Source: Rhodanobacter sp. DHB23 (lineage in GTDB: Bacteria > Pseudomonadota > Gammaproteobacteria > Xanthomonadales > Rhodanobacteraceae). From it: DNA of 64,000 nucleotides. The stretch spans positions 124,001 through 188,000 of the forward strand of contig NZ_JACYXK010000021.1 in the NCBI RefSeq assembly GCF_014842975.1. Direction: 5' to 3'. The position numbers and the translations under genes were made by a program. The notes beneath the pieces were generated by a model, which saw only the letters and a program-made list of their open reading frames with translations, did not search any database and had not been told where the DNA came from. Below, piece after piece: positions 22,568 to 31,780 of this stretch; the stretch's first letter is position 1; every line of letters begins with the position of its first letter.

Positions 22568-22861
22568 GACTCACTCCGATCCAAATCCAGACGCTTGAGA
22601 CGAATCGACCTCCCCTGGGGCCGACGGCTTACTGGGCATGCCGGGGTCGGGTGTAACGACATGGAATCGAAACGGTTCCACACCGGGCACGCACGTGGCC
22701 AAGCAGACGCAGTGAACCAAGCATAACGGAAATTCAGGAATGCGAGGGAAGTGTCAAGCGGCATTCCAAAAAGACTGCCACGGACATGAAAAACCGCCGG
22801 AAGCGACTCCCGGGATCGCGTCGGCACAGCCACCCGGGGCACCCGCCGCTAACGGCGGGCA
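22568..22861 (-). other. Intergenic leader region between the two cold-shock genes
   Basis: About 290 bp without a convincing gene. The part next to 22567 would be the 5' leader of the first csp gene; on the minus strand GAGTGAGTC precedes its ATG. The distal end carries a hairpin CCCGCCG-CTAA-CGGCGGG (22841-22858) just outside the terminator of the second csp gene. GC content dips around 22700-22790, where a promoter is likely, but no hexamers are certain. Confidence 0.5.
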
Positions 22862-22862
22862 C

Positions 22863-22890
22863 AAAAAAACCGGGCATCGCTGCCCGGTTT
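22863..22890 (-). terminator. Terminator of the second cold-shock gene
   Basis: On the minus strand CCGGGCA-GCGA-TGCCCGG is followed by seven T residues. It lies 20 bp after the stop at 22910, the same spacing as for the paralogous gene. Confidence 0.92.
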
Positions 22891-22909
22891 CGTTTGACGC
22901 AAGCGGCAA

Positions 22910-23119
22910 TCAGGCGGCGCTGACTTCATCGGCCTGCAGGCCCTTCTGGCCCTGCACCACCTTGAAGCTGACCTTCTGGCCTTCCTGCAGGCTCTTGAAG
23001 CCGTTGCCGGTGATCGCGCGGAAATGCACGAACACGTCCGGGCCGTTGTCACGGGCGATGAAGCCGAAGCCCTTGGCGTCGTTGAACCACTTGACGGTAC
23101 CGATCTGACGATCAGACAT
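22910..23119 (-). CDS. Cold-shock domain protein (paralogue)
   Basis: 69-residue cold-shock protein with RNP1 KGFGFI and RNP2 VFVHF, nearly the same sequence as the gene at 22358 (ISREN there is IARDN here, and GTGF is GNGF). The start is ATG 23119; an in-frame ATG at 23161 would add 14 unconserved residues. Tandem duplication is the simplest explanation of the pair. About 230 bp upstream lack a gene (23120-23353) and probably hold its promoter, leader and the promoter of the divergent lipoprotein gene. Confidence 0.93.
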   Translation of the reverse strand: MSDRQIGTVKWFNDAKGFGFIARDNGPDVFVHFRAITGNGFKSLQEGQKVSFKVVQGQKGLQADEVSAA

Positions 23120-23353
23120 TTGAATCACTCCACATGGGTAAAAGAGACTCGACCGCCGCAAAAGGCGGCAGCCGGCTTACTGGTGTGCAAAGGAAAACAA
23201 CCCCGGGGTGAACTGATGAGGCAGATCGTGGATCGGCTGCATCGGGTCACCGGTGCTAGGCGACCCCGGCAAACGCAGTACCGCCATGATAGCCGATAAC
23301 CGCCCGATGCCGCCCGATGCGAGAATCAACCCTTCCACGCCGAGGATCGCCGC

Positions 23354-23710
23354 TTGAACATCCGCCCGCTGCTACCGTTGTGCGCCGGCCTGCTGCTGGC
23401 CGCCTGCGCCACAACCAGGCCGACGCGCCCCGCCACGCCACCCGCCCCGGCCGCGGTCACCGGCGTCGCCTCCTGCGATGCCTACCTCGCCAGCTACCTG
23501 GGTTGCCATCGCGCCGCGGCGATCTATCCGGTGGACCAGTTGCAGGCGCACTACCAGGCCATGCGCGACAGCCTGCTGCAGGCTTCGCAGGATCCGCGGA
23601 CCCGCCCTTACCTGGACGCACGCTGCCGTTTGCTGGCCAGCCAGATCGGCCAGCGTCTGCAGGGGCGCTCCTGCGATGCCCCGGCGCCTGCCGGTGCGGC
23701 GACGCGCTGA
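23354..23710 (+). CDS. Small cysteine-containing lipoprotein, function unknown
   Basis: 118-residue lipoprotein. The signal peptide ends in the lipobox LLAAC (Cys18), followed by a Pro-, Thr- and Ala-rich linker (to about residue 35) and a compact domain with Cys41, Cys50, Cys91 and Cys106 that could pair. The second residue after the lipidated Cys is Thr, so sorting to the outer membrane is expected. It uses a TTG start at 23354 with GAGGA at 23342-23346. I do not recognise the domain. Confidence 0.7.
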   Translation: MNIRPLLPLCAGLLLAACATTRPTRPATPPAPAAVTGVASCDAYLASYLGCHRAAAIYPVDQLQAHYQAMRDSLLQASQDPRTRPYLDARCRLLASQIGQRLQGRSCDAPAPAGAATR

Positions 23711-23808
23711 GCCGGCGCGACGGCCAGCCCCGGTTGGCGCGGGGCCCTCGAGGCCCTTGTGCTTCCGCAGGCGACGGCACGGGAGAAAACCCTCGCGGGC
23801 ATTCGAAC

Positions 23809-25062
23809 CTACTTCTTCCATCCGGCACGCAGCATCGACGCCAGCGCCGCCGGCCGGCAACGTCCCAGACGAACCGCCGGCGTCCCATGCCACTCCGCCG
23901 TGCGCTCGATCGCCGCAGCCAATTCGCCAGCCAGGCGCGGCGAAGGCTGCACGCCCGGCTCCAGGAACAGCGCCTTGATCTCGAACACCCCATCGGCCCG
24001 ATGCGCCTTCGCATCCAGCCGGCCAACCAGCGCGCCTCGATGCAGGATGGGCAACACGTAATAGCCATAACGCCGCTTCGGTGCAGGCACGTAGCACTCG
24101 ATCCGGTAATCGAAATCAAACATCGCCAACGCACGGGCGCGATCCCACACCAGCGGATCGAACGGCGACAGCAGCGTGGTATGCGTGGCACGCAGCCGAC
24201 CGGCACGCGCCAGCTCCAGCGCCTCGGCATGCCCGCGATGCACGTACCCGGGCACGTCCCAGCCGCGCACCGCCACCTCCAGCAATTCGCCTTCGGCCAG
24301 CAGCGGCGCCAGCTCGCGCGCCGTCACCGCGGGCTTGAGGCGGAAGTAGTCGGCGATCCAGCGCGCCTGCGCGATGCCCAGCGCATGCACGCCCTCGAGG
24401 ATGAAATGCCGGCGCAGCAGTTCCGTATCGAGTCCGCTGGGGACGAACGGCGGATCGAGCTTTGCCAACACGCGTCCGGCGAGGTCATAGACGCGCTGGA
24501 AGCGCTCGCGCCGCGCCACCATCAGGTCGCCCAGCGCGAACCACGCCTCCAGCCAGCGCTTCTCCGGCTTCCACTCCCACCAGCCGGAGACACCGCGATC
24601 CTCGCGCGGGAAATCCGCGGCCAATACCGGCCCGTGCTCGCGAACGCGCGCGAGCAGCGCATCCATCGACGGCTTGTGCTCGCGATGCATGCGCTCGGCA
24701 TGGCGATGCGCCCAATGACTGCCGCGCTCGCGCCACGCACGATGCGCGGCGAGGTCACGCGCGCCGACGAAACAGGCCTCGTGCGCCCAGCATTCGGCGA
24801 TGCGGCCGTCGGCCAGCGCCTCGTCCAGCCATGCCATCGGGTAGTCGCCGAGCCGCGAATGCAGCACCAGGTACGGGCTGCGCGCGACCACGTGGATGGA
24901 ATCGATCTGCAGCAGGCGCATGCGTTCGATGGCCGCCACCACGTCGTCGCGCCGCGGCTTGCGGCGCGGTGCCCGCAGCAGGCCCTGTGCATGCAATTGC
25001 AACGCACGCGCCTGCGACGGCTGCAAGGCGGCCGCATTCGCTGAAGCTGCGTTCAACGGCAT
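23809..25062 (-). CDS. Winged-helix DNA glycosylase, YcaQ/AlkX type
   Basis: 417-residue member of the HTH_42 family (winged-helix crosslink repair glycosylases). The catalytic motif Q-hydrophobic-D is Gln52-Ile-Asp54 in RMRLLQIDSIHVVARSP, matching the E. coli YcaQ (AlkX) form rather than the QxQ of AlkZ. Further family features are AECWAHEACFV, SGWWEWKPEKRWLEAWFALG, and near the end LLSPFDPLVWDRARA. YcaQ unhooks interstrand DNA crosslinks and excises bulky N7-alkylguanine. The gene stands alone; its ATG (25062) faces the small secreted protein gene. Confidence 0.86.
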   Translation of the reverse strand: MPLNAASANAAALQPSQARALQLHAQGLLRAPRRKPRRDDVVAAIERMRLLQIDSIHVVARSPYLVLHSRLGDYPMAWLDEALADGRIAECWAHEACFVGARDLAAHRAWRERGSHWAHRHAERMHREHKPSMDALLARVREHGPVLAADFPREDRGVSGWWEWKPEKRWLEAWFALGDLMVARRERFQRVYDLAGRVLAKLDPPFVPSGLDTELLRRHFILEGVHALGIAQARWIADYFRLKPAVTARELAPLLAEGELLEVAVRGWDVPGYVHRGHAEALELARAGRLRATHTTLLSPFDPLVWDRARALAMFDFDYRIECYVPAPKRRYGYYVLPILHRGALVGRLDAKAHRADGVFEIKALFLEPGVQPSPRLAGELAAAIERTAEWHGTPAVRLGRCRPAALASMLRAGWKK

Positions 25063-25211
25063 GCTGCTTTCACACCGAATCGACACGGATATTGCGGCGA
25101 CATTTAGACAGCCTTTGTTAGCGTCCTTTGCAGGCCTCGCCGGCAGCGGATTCCCCCTTCGCCGCTGCCCACAAGACCCACACCACGCAAACATTCTGGC
25201 ATGGAGTAACG

Positions 25212-25523
25212 ATGATGAAATCACGCAATGCGCTGTTGTCCGTACTCGCCGCCGGCACCCTGGCTTTTGCCGGAGCCTCGCTTGCCCAGGACACCGCCGG
25301 CCAGGCGCCGCCACCCATCGTGACCGTGCGCGGCGTACCGCCCACCGCGCCGCAAATCGCGCCGCCGCCGTCGTTCGAGCAGCTTTCCGGCGGCGGCAAA
25401 TGGATCACCCAGGAACAGGCCGATGCCTATCCGCCGCTGGCGAACGACTTCCTCAACGCCAGCCATGGCGCCGAACGCATCGGCAAGACGCAGTACGAAG
25501 CCTGGGTCAAGCATCTGCAGTGA
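25212..25523 (+). CDS. Small exported protein with a degenerate EF-hand-like end
   Basis: 103 residues. The signal peptide (residues 1-25) ends near SLA-QDTAG, followed by a Pro-rich stretch (27-55). The C-terminal half reads KWITQEQADAYPPLANDF and then GKTQYEAWVKHLQ. This resembles the helix-loop-helix layout of periplasmic EF-hand proteins of Xanthomonadales, but the acidic calcium ligands in the loop (NASHGAERI) are missing. The gene is monocistronic with a strong terminator. No function can be given. Confidence 0.68.
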   Translation: MMKSRNALLSVLAAGTLAFAGASLAQDTAGQAPPPIVTVRGVPPTAPQIAPPPSFEQLSGGGKWITQEQADAYPPLANDFLNASHGAERIGKTQYEAWVKHLQ

Positions 25524-25539
25524 GGCATGCAAACCGGAA

Positions 25540-25568
25540 ACGGCCGCATCGGCGATGCGGCCGTTTTT
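25540..25568 (+). terminator. Rho-independent terminator after the small exported protein
   Basis: ACGGCCGCATC-GGC-GATGCGGCCGT forms a strong 11-bp stem followed by TTTTTTT. Confidence 0.93.
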
Positions 25569-25696
25569 TTGTGTCCGCCATCCCTGGCGACCGATCGGCA
25601 CAGTGTCCGGAGCCGCTCCCGGCGAATCCCTTGGAAGCCAGGAACCGTCGCCATGCATGGCCTAGACTTCACGCACATCCGCGCGACGGAGTCGCC

Positions 25697-26764
25697 ATGA
25701 AACACCTTCGCCTGCTTCTGCTGGCCGGCGCCCTCACCGCCGGCACCTGTCACGCGCAGAACCCCGATCCGATGGACATCCGCGCCTGCACCGCCATCGA
25801 GAGCGATGCACAGCGACTGGCCTGTTACGACCGGGCCACCGGACGCGATCGCCTGCCCGCCGCACAGAAGCGCGCAGATCCGACCGCCGCGACGAATGCC
25901 GGCGTGTTCGCGTATGACGGGCAAGGCGGGCCCACCGGGGTCCCGGCGCCCCTGTCGCTGCTGGACAGTCGCTGGGAGCTGTCGCCCGAAAGCAAGCTGG
26001 GCACCTTCAACCTGCGCGGCTACCAGCCGGTGTACGCGATGCCGCTGTTCGCCACCAGCAACCAGAACAACCTGCCGCACAGCCCGAACCCCGACAACAC
26101 CGTGCAGACGCCGCAGCAGCTGCAGAACGTCGAGGGCAAGTTCCAGCTCAGCCTCAAGACCAAGGTGTGGCAAGGCGTGTTCGGCGACGTGGGCGACCTG
26201 TGGGTGGGCTACACCCAGAGCTCGCGCTGGCAGGTATACAACGCCGCGGTGTCGCGCCCGTTCCGCGAGACCGACTACGAGCCCGAAGCCCTGCTGGTGT
26301 TCGACACCAACTACTCATTGCTGGGCTGGGACGGCCACATGGCCGGCATTGGCGTCGACCACCAGTCCAATGGCCGCAGCAACCCGCTGTCGCGCAGCTG
26401 GAACCGCGTGATCGCCGACTTCGGCTTCGAGCGCCCCGGCTGGGTCGTCATCTTCCGCCCATGGTGGCGCATCCCCGAGGCGCGCAGCGACGACGACAAC
26501 CCGGACATCAGCCGCTACATGGGCCGTGGCGACATGCAGATCATCCACGAATGGAACGGCCAGGAATTCGGCCTGATGCTGCGCGACTCGCTGAGCCTGG
26601 GCGACAGCAACCATGGCGCTGCGCGCTTCACCTGGAGCTTCCCCGTCGCCGGCAACCTGCGCGGCTACATGGAACTGTTCAAGGGCTACGGCGAAAGCCT
26701 GATCGACTACAACCACAACGCCACGTATTTCGGCGTGGGCGTGTCGCTGCTCGACTGGTATTGA
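25697..26764 (+). CDS. pldA: Outer membrane phospholipase A
   Basis: 355-residue OMPLA, a 12-stranded outer membrane barrel that hydrolyses phospholipids mislocated to the outer leaflet and needs dimerisation plus calcium. The signal peptide ends at CHA-QNPDP (about 20). The catalytic His222 and Ser224 lie in GVDHQSNGRSNPLSRSWNR, an almost perfect copy of the family motif. Before the barrel (about residue 85 on) there is a soluble N-terminal extension with paired cysteines (ACTAIE, LACYDR) that is typical of the longer xanthomonad and pseudomonad forms. The C-terminal residues LLDWY end the last strand with an aromatic. TAGACT at 25664-25669 may be its -10 box. Confidence 0.93.
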   Translation: MKHLRLLLLAGALTAGTCHAQNPDPMDIRACTAIESDAQRLACYDRATGRDRLPAAQKRADPTAATNAGVFAYDGQGGPTGVPAPLSLLDSRWELSPESKLGTFNLRGYQPVYAMPLFATSNQNNLPHSPNPDNTVQTPQQLQNVEGKFQLSLKTKVWQGVFGDVGDLWVGYTQSSRWQVYNAAVSRPFRETDYEPEALLVFDTNYSLLGWDGHMAGIGVDHQSNGRSNPLSRSWNRVIADFGFERPGWVVIFRPWWRIPEARSDDDNPDISRYMGRGDMQIIHEWNGQEFGLMLRDSLSLGDSNHGAARFTWSFPVAGNLRGYMELFKGYGESLIDYNHNATYFGVGVSLLDWY

Positions 26765-26777
26765 AGCAAGGAGCACG

Positions 26778-27281
26778 ATGCGCGACACGCTTTCCCAGGA
26801 ACGCAACCGCGAGCAGCATGTGAACGACACGATTTCGATCCGTCCCGTGACGACCGCCGACTACGCCGCGTGGAAACCGCTGTGGGACGGCTACAACGCG
26901 TTCTACGGTCGCAGCGGCCCCACCGCCCTGCCGGAAGAGATCACCCGCAGCACCTGGGCGCGCTTCCACGACCCCGCCGAGCCGGTGCACGCGCTGGTGG
27001 CCGAACGCGACGGCGCGCTGCTCGGCCTGGCGCACTACCTGTTCCATCGCAGCACGATCCAGATCGCACCGAGCTGCTACCTGCAGGACCTGTTCACCAC
27101 GCCGGACGCGCGCGGCCTTGGCGTGGGCCGCGCCCTGATCGAGCGCGTCTACGAACTCGCGCAATCGGCGCGCGCGCCACGCGTGTACTGGCAGACCCAC
27201 GAGAGCAACGCCACCGCGATGCGGCTCTACGACCAGGTCGCGGAGAAATCGGGGTTTGTCGTCTATCGCAAGATGCTCTGA
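26778..27281 (+). CDS. GNAT family N-acetyltransferase
   Basis: 167-residue acetyltransferase. The motifs are ISIRPVTTADYAAWKPLWDGY, the acetyl-CoA loop LFTTPDARGLGVGRALIERV at about 98-117, and WQTHESNATAMRLYDQVAEKSG near the end. This resembles the diamine/amino-acid GNAT subgroup. AAGGAG at 26768-26773 supports ATG 26778; a GTG at 26820 would remove 14 residues and is possible. It follows pldA after 13 bp and may be co-transcribed. Substrate unknown. Confidence 0.83.
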   Translation: MRDTLSQERNREQHVNDTISIRPVTTADYAAWKPLWDGYNAFYGRSGPTALPEEITRSTWARFHDPAEPVHALVAERDGALLGLAHYLFHRSTIQIAPSCYLQDLFTTPDARGLGVGRALIERVYELAQSARAPRVYWQTHESNATAMRLYDQVAEKSGFVVYRKML

Positions 27282-27287
27282 CGACAA

Positions 27288-27312
27288 GGGCCCGGCAGTT
27301 CATGCCGGGCCC
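27288..27312. terminator. Hairpin between convergent GNAT and slyD genes
   Basis: GGGCCCGGCA and TGCCGGGCCC form a perfect 10-bp stem around GTTCA, 6 bp after the GNAT stop. There is no T tract on either side, so the assignment as a bidirectional terminator is tentative. Confidence 0.55.
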
Positions 27313-27352
27313 CCTGGGTATCGCGCATTGGCAACGCGCCGATGCGACGCGA

Positions 27353-27835
27353 TCAGTGGTGATGGCCACCCGCGCCGTGCACGTGGCCGTGCGACAGCTC
27401 TTCCTCGCTGGCCTCGCGCACGCCGGTCACCTCGATCGCGAAGTGCAGCGGCTTGCCGGCCAGCGGATGGTTGCCGTCGATGTGCACCTTGTCGTCCTCG
27501 ACCTTGGTCACGGTGACGTTGATGACGCCCTGCGGGCCGTGGCCCTGGAACTGCATGCCGGGCTGGATGTCGGCCACGCCCTGAAAGGCCTCGCGCGGCA
27601 CTTCCTGCACCAGTTCCTCGTGGCGCACGCCGTAGCCTTCTTCCGGCGCGACGTGGGCGTCGAACTTGTCGCCCGCCTGGCGGCCTTCCATCTGCTTCTC
27701 CAGGCCCGGCACGATGTGGCCGTGGCCGTGCAGGTAGCCCAGCGGCTCGCGACCGGCGGAGCTGTCGACGACCTGGCCGTCCTCGTCGGTGAGCGTGTAG
27801 TGGAAGGTGACGGCGGCGTTCTTGGCGATCTGCAT
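27353..27835 (-). CDS. slyD: FKBP-type peptidyl-prolyl isomerase SlyD
   Basis: 160-residue SlyD: an FKBP domain interrupted by an IF chaperone insert, with a metal-binding tail. VTFHYTLTDEDGQVVDSS opens the FKBP fold, GREPLGYLHGHGHIVPGLEKQM contains the flap and active site, and the insert spans about 65-120 (AHVAPEEGYGVRHEELVQEV). The tail SHGHVHGAGGHHH is histidine-rich and should bind nickel; it is shorter than in E. coli. The in-frame extension to 27880 is unconserved, so ATG 27835 is used. SlyD assists folding and delivers nickel to hydrogenase, but no hydrogenase is in this window. Confidence 0.93.
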   Translation of the reverse strand: MQIAKNAAVTFHYTLTDEDGQVVDSSAGREPLGYLHGHGHIVPGLEKQMEGRQAGDKFDAHVAPEEGYGVRHEELVQEVPREAFQGVADIQPGMQFQGHGPQGVINVTVTKVEDDKVHIDGNHPLAGKPLHFAIEVTGVREASEEELSHGHVHGAGGHHH

Positions 27836-27924
27836 GACGGTGTTCCGGTATCGGTGAAAGAGCCGGTTTTGCGCCGGCATGGGCGTGCAAGCCTAGCAGA
27901 TGGCGACTTTGCGATACTCCGCGC

Positions 27925-29460
27925 ATGAAAGCCGCCCCGTGGATCGCCTCGCTGCCGTGCCTGTTGATTTCGCTGTGTGCCGGACTGCCGGCAACGGCAT
28001 CTCCCGCAACAGCTGCAGCAGTGCAAAGCACGCGCCCGCTGGCCGCGCAGATCGACGCGATCATCCGCCAGCCGCGCTACGCCGCCGCCGACTGGGGCAT
28101 CGCCGTGGTATCGCTGGACAGTGGCCGCACGCTGTACGCGCACCAGTCCGACAAGCTGTTCCAGCCCGCCTCCACCGCCAAGCTGTTCACTGCGGCGCTG
28201 ACGATGGAAACGCTTGATCCGCAATCCCGCATCCCTACGCGCCTGCTCTCGGCCGCAGCCATCCGCCACGGCAAGCTGGATGGCCCACTGCTGCTGTACG
28301 GCATGGGCGACCCCACGCTGGGCACGCCCGGCGCGAATCCCGACTGGACGGACGATCTCGCCGCGCAACTGGCCGCGCATGGCATCCACGAAGTGCATGG
28401 CGACCTGATTGCCGACGCCACGTATTTTTCCGGCCCGCCGCTGGGCAAGGGCTGGGAGGCCAGCGACCTGCTGGGCTGGTTCGCCGCACCCGCTTCCGCG
28501 CTGAGCGTGCACGAGAACACCGTGGCCATCACGGTGACACCCGCCGCCGGTGCAGGCCAAGCAGCGGAGTTGAGCTTCAAACCCGACGTGGCGACACCGC
28601 CGCTTGCGAACACGCTGGCCACCACTCCGGCGCGCACACCCGACGACATCAACCTCTACCGCGCACCCGGCGATACGCTGCTGCACGCCTTCGGTGGCAT
28701 CGCCATCGGCACGCCTGCGCACACCTACCAGCTGGCCATTCCCGACCCGGCACGGCAAGCCGGCGAAGAGTTGCGCGCGGCGCTGGCGCGCCACGGAGTA
28801 CGACTGACCGGCAAACTGCGCGTGCTCGCGTGGCCGGAGCGCGACGACGCGCTGCGCGCCAACGCGCAGGTGCTGGCCGAGGTACTGTCGCCGCCGGTGC
28901 GCGACATCCTCGCCCAGGGACTCAAGCGCTCGCAGAACCTCTACCTGCAAAACCTGCTGCAACTCGACGGCGTCAGCGCGCAAGCCGCGGCGGCAAGCCA
29001 GCCCGGCGCGCCCACCGGTTTCCTCAGCAGCGAAGCGTGGGGCCTGCGCGCACTGCACGACCTGCTGGAACGCATCGGCATCGCGCCGTCGTCGGTGCTG
29101 GTGGAGGAAGGCAGCGGACTGTCGCGTGGCGACCTCGTGACGCCAGCGGCGATGGCGCAACTGCTGCAATACATCGCCACGCAACCGTGGGCGAACACTT
29201 TGCGCGACATGCTGCCAGTGGCCGGCGTGGACGGCACGCTGGAATGGCGCATGCGCGACGGCCCCGCCACCACCAAGGTGTACGCCAAGACCGGCAGCAT
29301 GGGCTACGTGCACTGCATCGCCGGCTACGCCACCGCGGCGGACGGCCAGCGGCTGGCCTTCGTCGTCATGCTCAACAACTACGACCGCAGCGGTGGCGAA
29401 CCGAGCGCCAACCGCGACATCGATGCCATCGTGCAGTTGCTGGCGGCCCAGCGCGGCTGA
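27925..29460 (+). CDS. dacB: D-alanyl-D-alanine carboxypeptidase/endopeptidase, PBP4 type
   Basis: 511-residue low-molecular-weight class C penicillin-binding protein. The signal peptide ends near ATA-SPAT (about 25). The three active-site motifs are present: SxxK at Ser83-Lys86 (QPASTAKLFTAAL), SxN as KRSQNLYLQNL, and KTG in VYAKTGSMGYVH. The large insert between SxxK and SxN, typical of DacB, is here (about 120-330). It trims peptide side chains and crosslinks in peptidoglycan. The gene starts 89 bp from divergent slyD and its stop is 6 bp from the convergent gpx gene, with no terminator visible. Confidence 0.92.
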   Translation: MKAAPWIASLPCLLISLCAGLPATASPATAAAVQSTRPLAAQIDAIIRQPRYAAADWGIAVVSLDSGRTLYAHQSDKLFQPASTAKLFTAALTMETLDPQSRIPTRLLSAAAIRHGKLDGPLLLYGMGDPTLGTPGANPDWTDDLAAQLAAHGIHEVHGDLIADATYFSGPPLGKGWEASDLLGWFAAPASALSVHENTVAITVTPAAGAGQAAELSFKPDVATPPLANTLATTPARTPDDINLYRAPGDTLLHAFGGIAIGTPAHTYQLAIPDPARQAGEELRAALARHGVRLTGKLRVLAWPERDDALRANAQVLAEVLSPPVRDILAQGLKRSQNLYLQNLLQLDGVSAQAAAASQPGAPTGFLSSEAWGLRALHDLLERIGIAPSSVLVEEGSGLSRGDLVTPAAMAQLLQYIATQPWANTLRDMLPVAGVDGTLEWRMRDGPATTKVYAKTGSMGYVHCIAGYATAADGQRLAFVVMLNNYDRSGGEPSANRDIDAIVQLLAAQRG

Positions 29461-29466
29461 AACGGG

Positions 29467-29952
29467 TCAGGCGCCCAGCACCCGCCCCAACTCCTTCCCG
29501 ATCTTCTCCGGCGTGTCGGTGGGCGCGTAGCGCTTCACCACCTGCCCCTGGGCATCGACCAGGAACTTGGTGAAGTTCCACTTGATCGCCTCGCTGCCGA
29601 GGATGCCCTTGCCTTCGCTCTTGAGCCACTTGTACAGCGGATGCGCGTCCGCGCCGTTCACCTCGACCTTGGCGAACATCGGGAAGCTCACGTCGTAGCT
29701 GGTGCTGCAGAAGTTGCGGATCTCCGCCTCGTCGCCCGGCTCCTGGTGGCCGAACTGGTCGCAGGGGAAGCCCAGCACCGCCAGGCCGCGCTCGCGCCCT
29801 TCCCGCCACAGCTTTTCCAGCCCGGCGTACTGCGGGGTGAAGCCGCATTTCGAGGCCACGTTGACGACCAGCAGGGTCTTGCCCCGCCATTCCGACAGCG
29901 GGCGTTCGTTGCCGTCGATGTCGCGTGCGCTGAAGTCGTAGATGTCGCTCAT
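29467..29952 (-). CDS. Glutathione peroxidase family (thioredoxin-dependent type)
   Basis: 161-residue thiol peroxidase of the glutathione peroxidase family. The peroxidatic Cys36 lies in VNVASKCGFTPQ, followed by LGFPCDQFGHQEPG (the Cys here is the usual resolving cysteine of thioredoxin-dependent members) and KWNFTKFLVD with the conserved Trp-Asn. Bacterial enzymes of this kind with Cys in place of selenocysteine usually use thioredoxin to reduce organic hydroperoxides. It is divergent from metN. Confidence 0.92.
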   Translation of the reverse strand: MSDIYDFSARDIDGNERPLSEWRGKTLLVVNVASKCGFTPQYAGLEKLWREGRERGLAVLGFPCDQFGHQEPGDEAEIRNFCSTSYDVSFPMFAKVEVNGADAHPLYKWLKSEGKGILGSEAIKWNFTKFLVDAQGQVVKRYAPTDTPEKIGKELGRVLGA

Positions 29953-30029
29953 GGCTTGGATTCCGCATATGGCCGTATGGAAGGCCGGGCAACGGCTAGA
30001 ATACTCGCCCGTATCGAAATCGTGCCGCC

Positions 30030-31034
30030 GTGATCCGCTTCCTCGACGTACACAAGTCCTACCGCGTGGATGGCCGGGAGATTCCCGCGCTGCAGCCGTT
30101 CAACCTCGACATCGTGGATGGCGAGGTGTTCGGCATCATCGGCCATTCCGGCGCGGGCAAGTCCACGCTGATCCGCCTGATCAACCTGCTGGAACGTCCC
30201 AGCGGCGGGCGCATCCTGATTGGCGATACCGAGATGACCGCGCTGGACGAGGCCGCGCTGCACGCGCAGCGCCGGCGCATCGGCATGATCTTCCAGCACT
30301 TCAACCTGCTCGCCTCGCAGACCGTGGCCGACAACGTGGCGTTTCCGCTGCGCCTGGCCGGCGAGCGCGATCAGGTGAACATCCGCGTCCGCGTGGCCGA
30401 ACTGCTGGAACGCGTGGGTCTGTCCGAGCATGCGAACAAATACCCCTCGCAGCTCTCCGGCGGCCAGAAGCAGCGCGTGGGCATCGCGCGCGCGCTGGCG
30501 AACCGGCCCGAGATCCTGCTGTGCGACGAAGCCACCAGCGCGCTCGACCCGCAGACCACGGCTTCCGTGCTCGACCTGCTGGCCGCGATCAACCGCGAGC
30601 TGAAGCTCACCATCGTGCTGATCACCCACGAGATGGACGTGGTGCGCCGCATCTGCGACCGCGTGGCGGTGCTCGACGCCGGCCGCATCGTGGAAAGCGG
30701 CACGGTGGCCGACGTGTTCCTGCATCCCCGGCATGCCACCACACGGCGTTTCGTGGAGGAGGCGCTGCCCGAGGAGGCTGCCACCGCGCAGGCACCGGGA
30801 GTCGCCGGCCGCGTGATGCGCCTGACCTTCCGCGGCGCCGCCACGCTGCAACCGGTGCTGAGCCGCGTGATGCGCGAGCACGGCGTGGATTTCAACCTGC
30901 TCGCCGGCCGCATCGACCGCATCAAGGAGCTGCCCTACGGCCAGCTCACCCTGGCGCTGGAAGGCGCGAACACCGACGCCGCGCTGGCCGCGCTGCGCGC
31001 AGCCGGCATCGAGATCGAAGAGGTGGCCGCATGA
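30030..31034 (+). CDS. metN: Methionine ABC transporter ATP-binding protein
   Basis: 334-residue ATPase of the MetNIQ D/L-methionine importer. Walker A is GHSGAGKST (about 37-45), the Q-loop follows in FQHFNLLAS, the signature is [15 protein letters not shown], and Walker B is [14 protein letters not shown]. Beyond residue 240 is the regulatory NIL (ACT-like) domain that binds methionine and causes trans-inhibition. It has a GTG start at 30030. TAGAAT at 29998-30003 may be a -10 box. The stop overlaps the metI start (ATGA). No SAM riboswitch is visible in the short leader. Confidence 0.95.
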   Translation: MIRFLDVHKSYRVDGREIPALQPFNLDIVDGEVFGIIGHSGAGKSTLIRLINLLERPSGGRILIGDTEMTALDEAALHAQRRRIGMIFQHFNLLASQTVADNVAFPLRLAGERDQVNIRVRVAELLERVGLSEHANKYPSQLSGGQKQRVGIARALANRPEILLCDEATSALDPQTTASVLDLLAAINRELKLTIVLITHEMDVVRRICDRVAVLDAGRIVESGTVADVFLHPRHATTRRFVEEALPEEAATAQAPGVAGRVMRLTFRGAATLQPVLSRVMREHGVDFNLLAGRIDRIKELPYGQLTLALEGANTDAALAALRAAGIEIEEVAA

Positions 31035-31714
31035 TGGCCTCGCCGCTGCAAAGCCTGTTCCCCAACATCGACGACTGGGGCGAACTGGGCCGCGCCTGCA
31101 TCGACACCCTGCTGATGCTGGGCGGCTCGCTGGCGCTCACCGTGCTGATCGGCCTGCCGCTGGGCGTGCTGCTCTACCTCACCGGCCAGGGCCAGCTGCG
31201 CGCGATGCCGAAGTTCTACGGCATCGTCTCGCTGCTGGTGAACGTGCTGCGCTCGGTGCCCTTCATCATCCTGATGATCGTGCTGATGCCGGTCACCTAC
31301 GCGCTGGTGGGCACCAAGCTGGGCGTGCGCGGCGCGATCCCGCCGCTGGTGATCGGCGCCGCGCCGTTCTTCGCAAGGCTGGTGGAAACCACGCTGCGCG
31401 AGGTGCAGAAGGGCGTGATCGAGGCGGCGCAGGCGATGGGCGCCAGCACCTGGCAGATCGTGCGCCACGTGCTGCTGCCCGAGGCGCGCGCCGGCATCGC
31501 CGCCGGCATCACCGTCACCGCGATCGCGCTGGTGGGCTACACCGCGATGGGCGGCGCGATCGGTTCCGGCGGCCTCGGCGACCTGGCCTACCGCTACGGC
31601 TACCTCAGCTACAAGTCCGACTACATGGTGGTCACGGTGGCGCTGCTGGTGGTGCTGGTGCAGTTGCTGCAGATGCTGGGCGACCGCATCGTGGCGCGTT
31701 ATAAGCACCATTGA
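31031..31714 (+). CDS. metI: Methionine ABC transporter permease
   Basis: 227-residue permease with five to six helices. The EAA loop that docks onto MetN is at [20 protein letters not shown] (about 136-155). The end [19 protein letters not shown] is the final helix. The ATG at 31031 overlaps the metN stop by four bases, giving coupled translation; a second ATG directly follows. The metQ region starts 66 bp after its stop. Confidence 0.94.
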   Translation: MMASPLQSLFPNIDDWGELGRACIDTLLMLGGSLALTVLIGLPLGVLLYLTGQGQLRAMPKFYGIVSLLVNVLRSVPFIILMIVLMPVTYALVGTKLGVRGAIPPLVIGAAPFFARLVETTLREVQKGVIEAAQAMGASTWQIVRHVLLPEARAGIAAGITVTAIALVGYTAMGGAIGSGGLGDLAYRYGYLSYKSDYMVVTVALLVVLVQLLQMLGDRIVARYKHH

Positions 31715-31780
31715 TCCGGTTATTTCCCCGCCAAGGTTTGGCCATCTAGTCTGGAACTCCCCTGGAAACCGCCATGATCC

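Noticed and set aside
29940-30030. SAM riboswitch or S-box before metN
   Set aside because: The gap between the divergent gpx start and metN is under 80 bp and shows no S-box core motifs or terminator hairpin.
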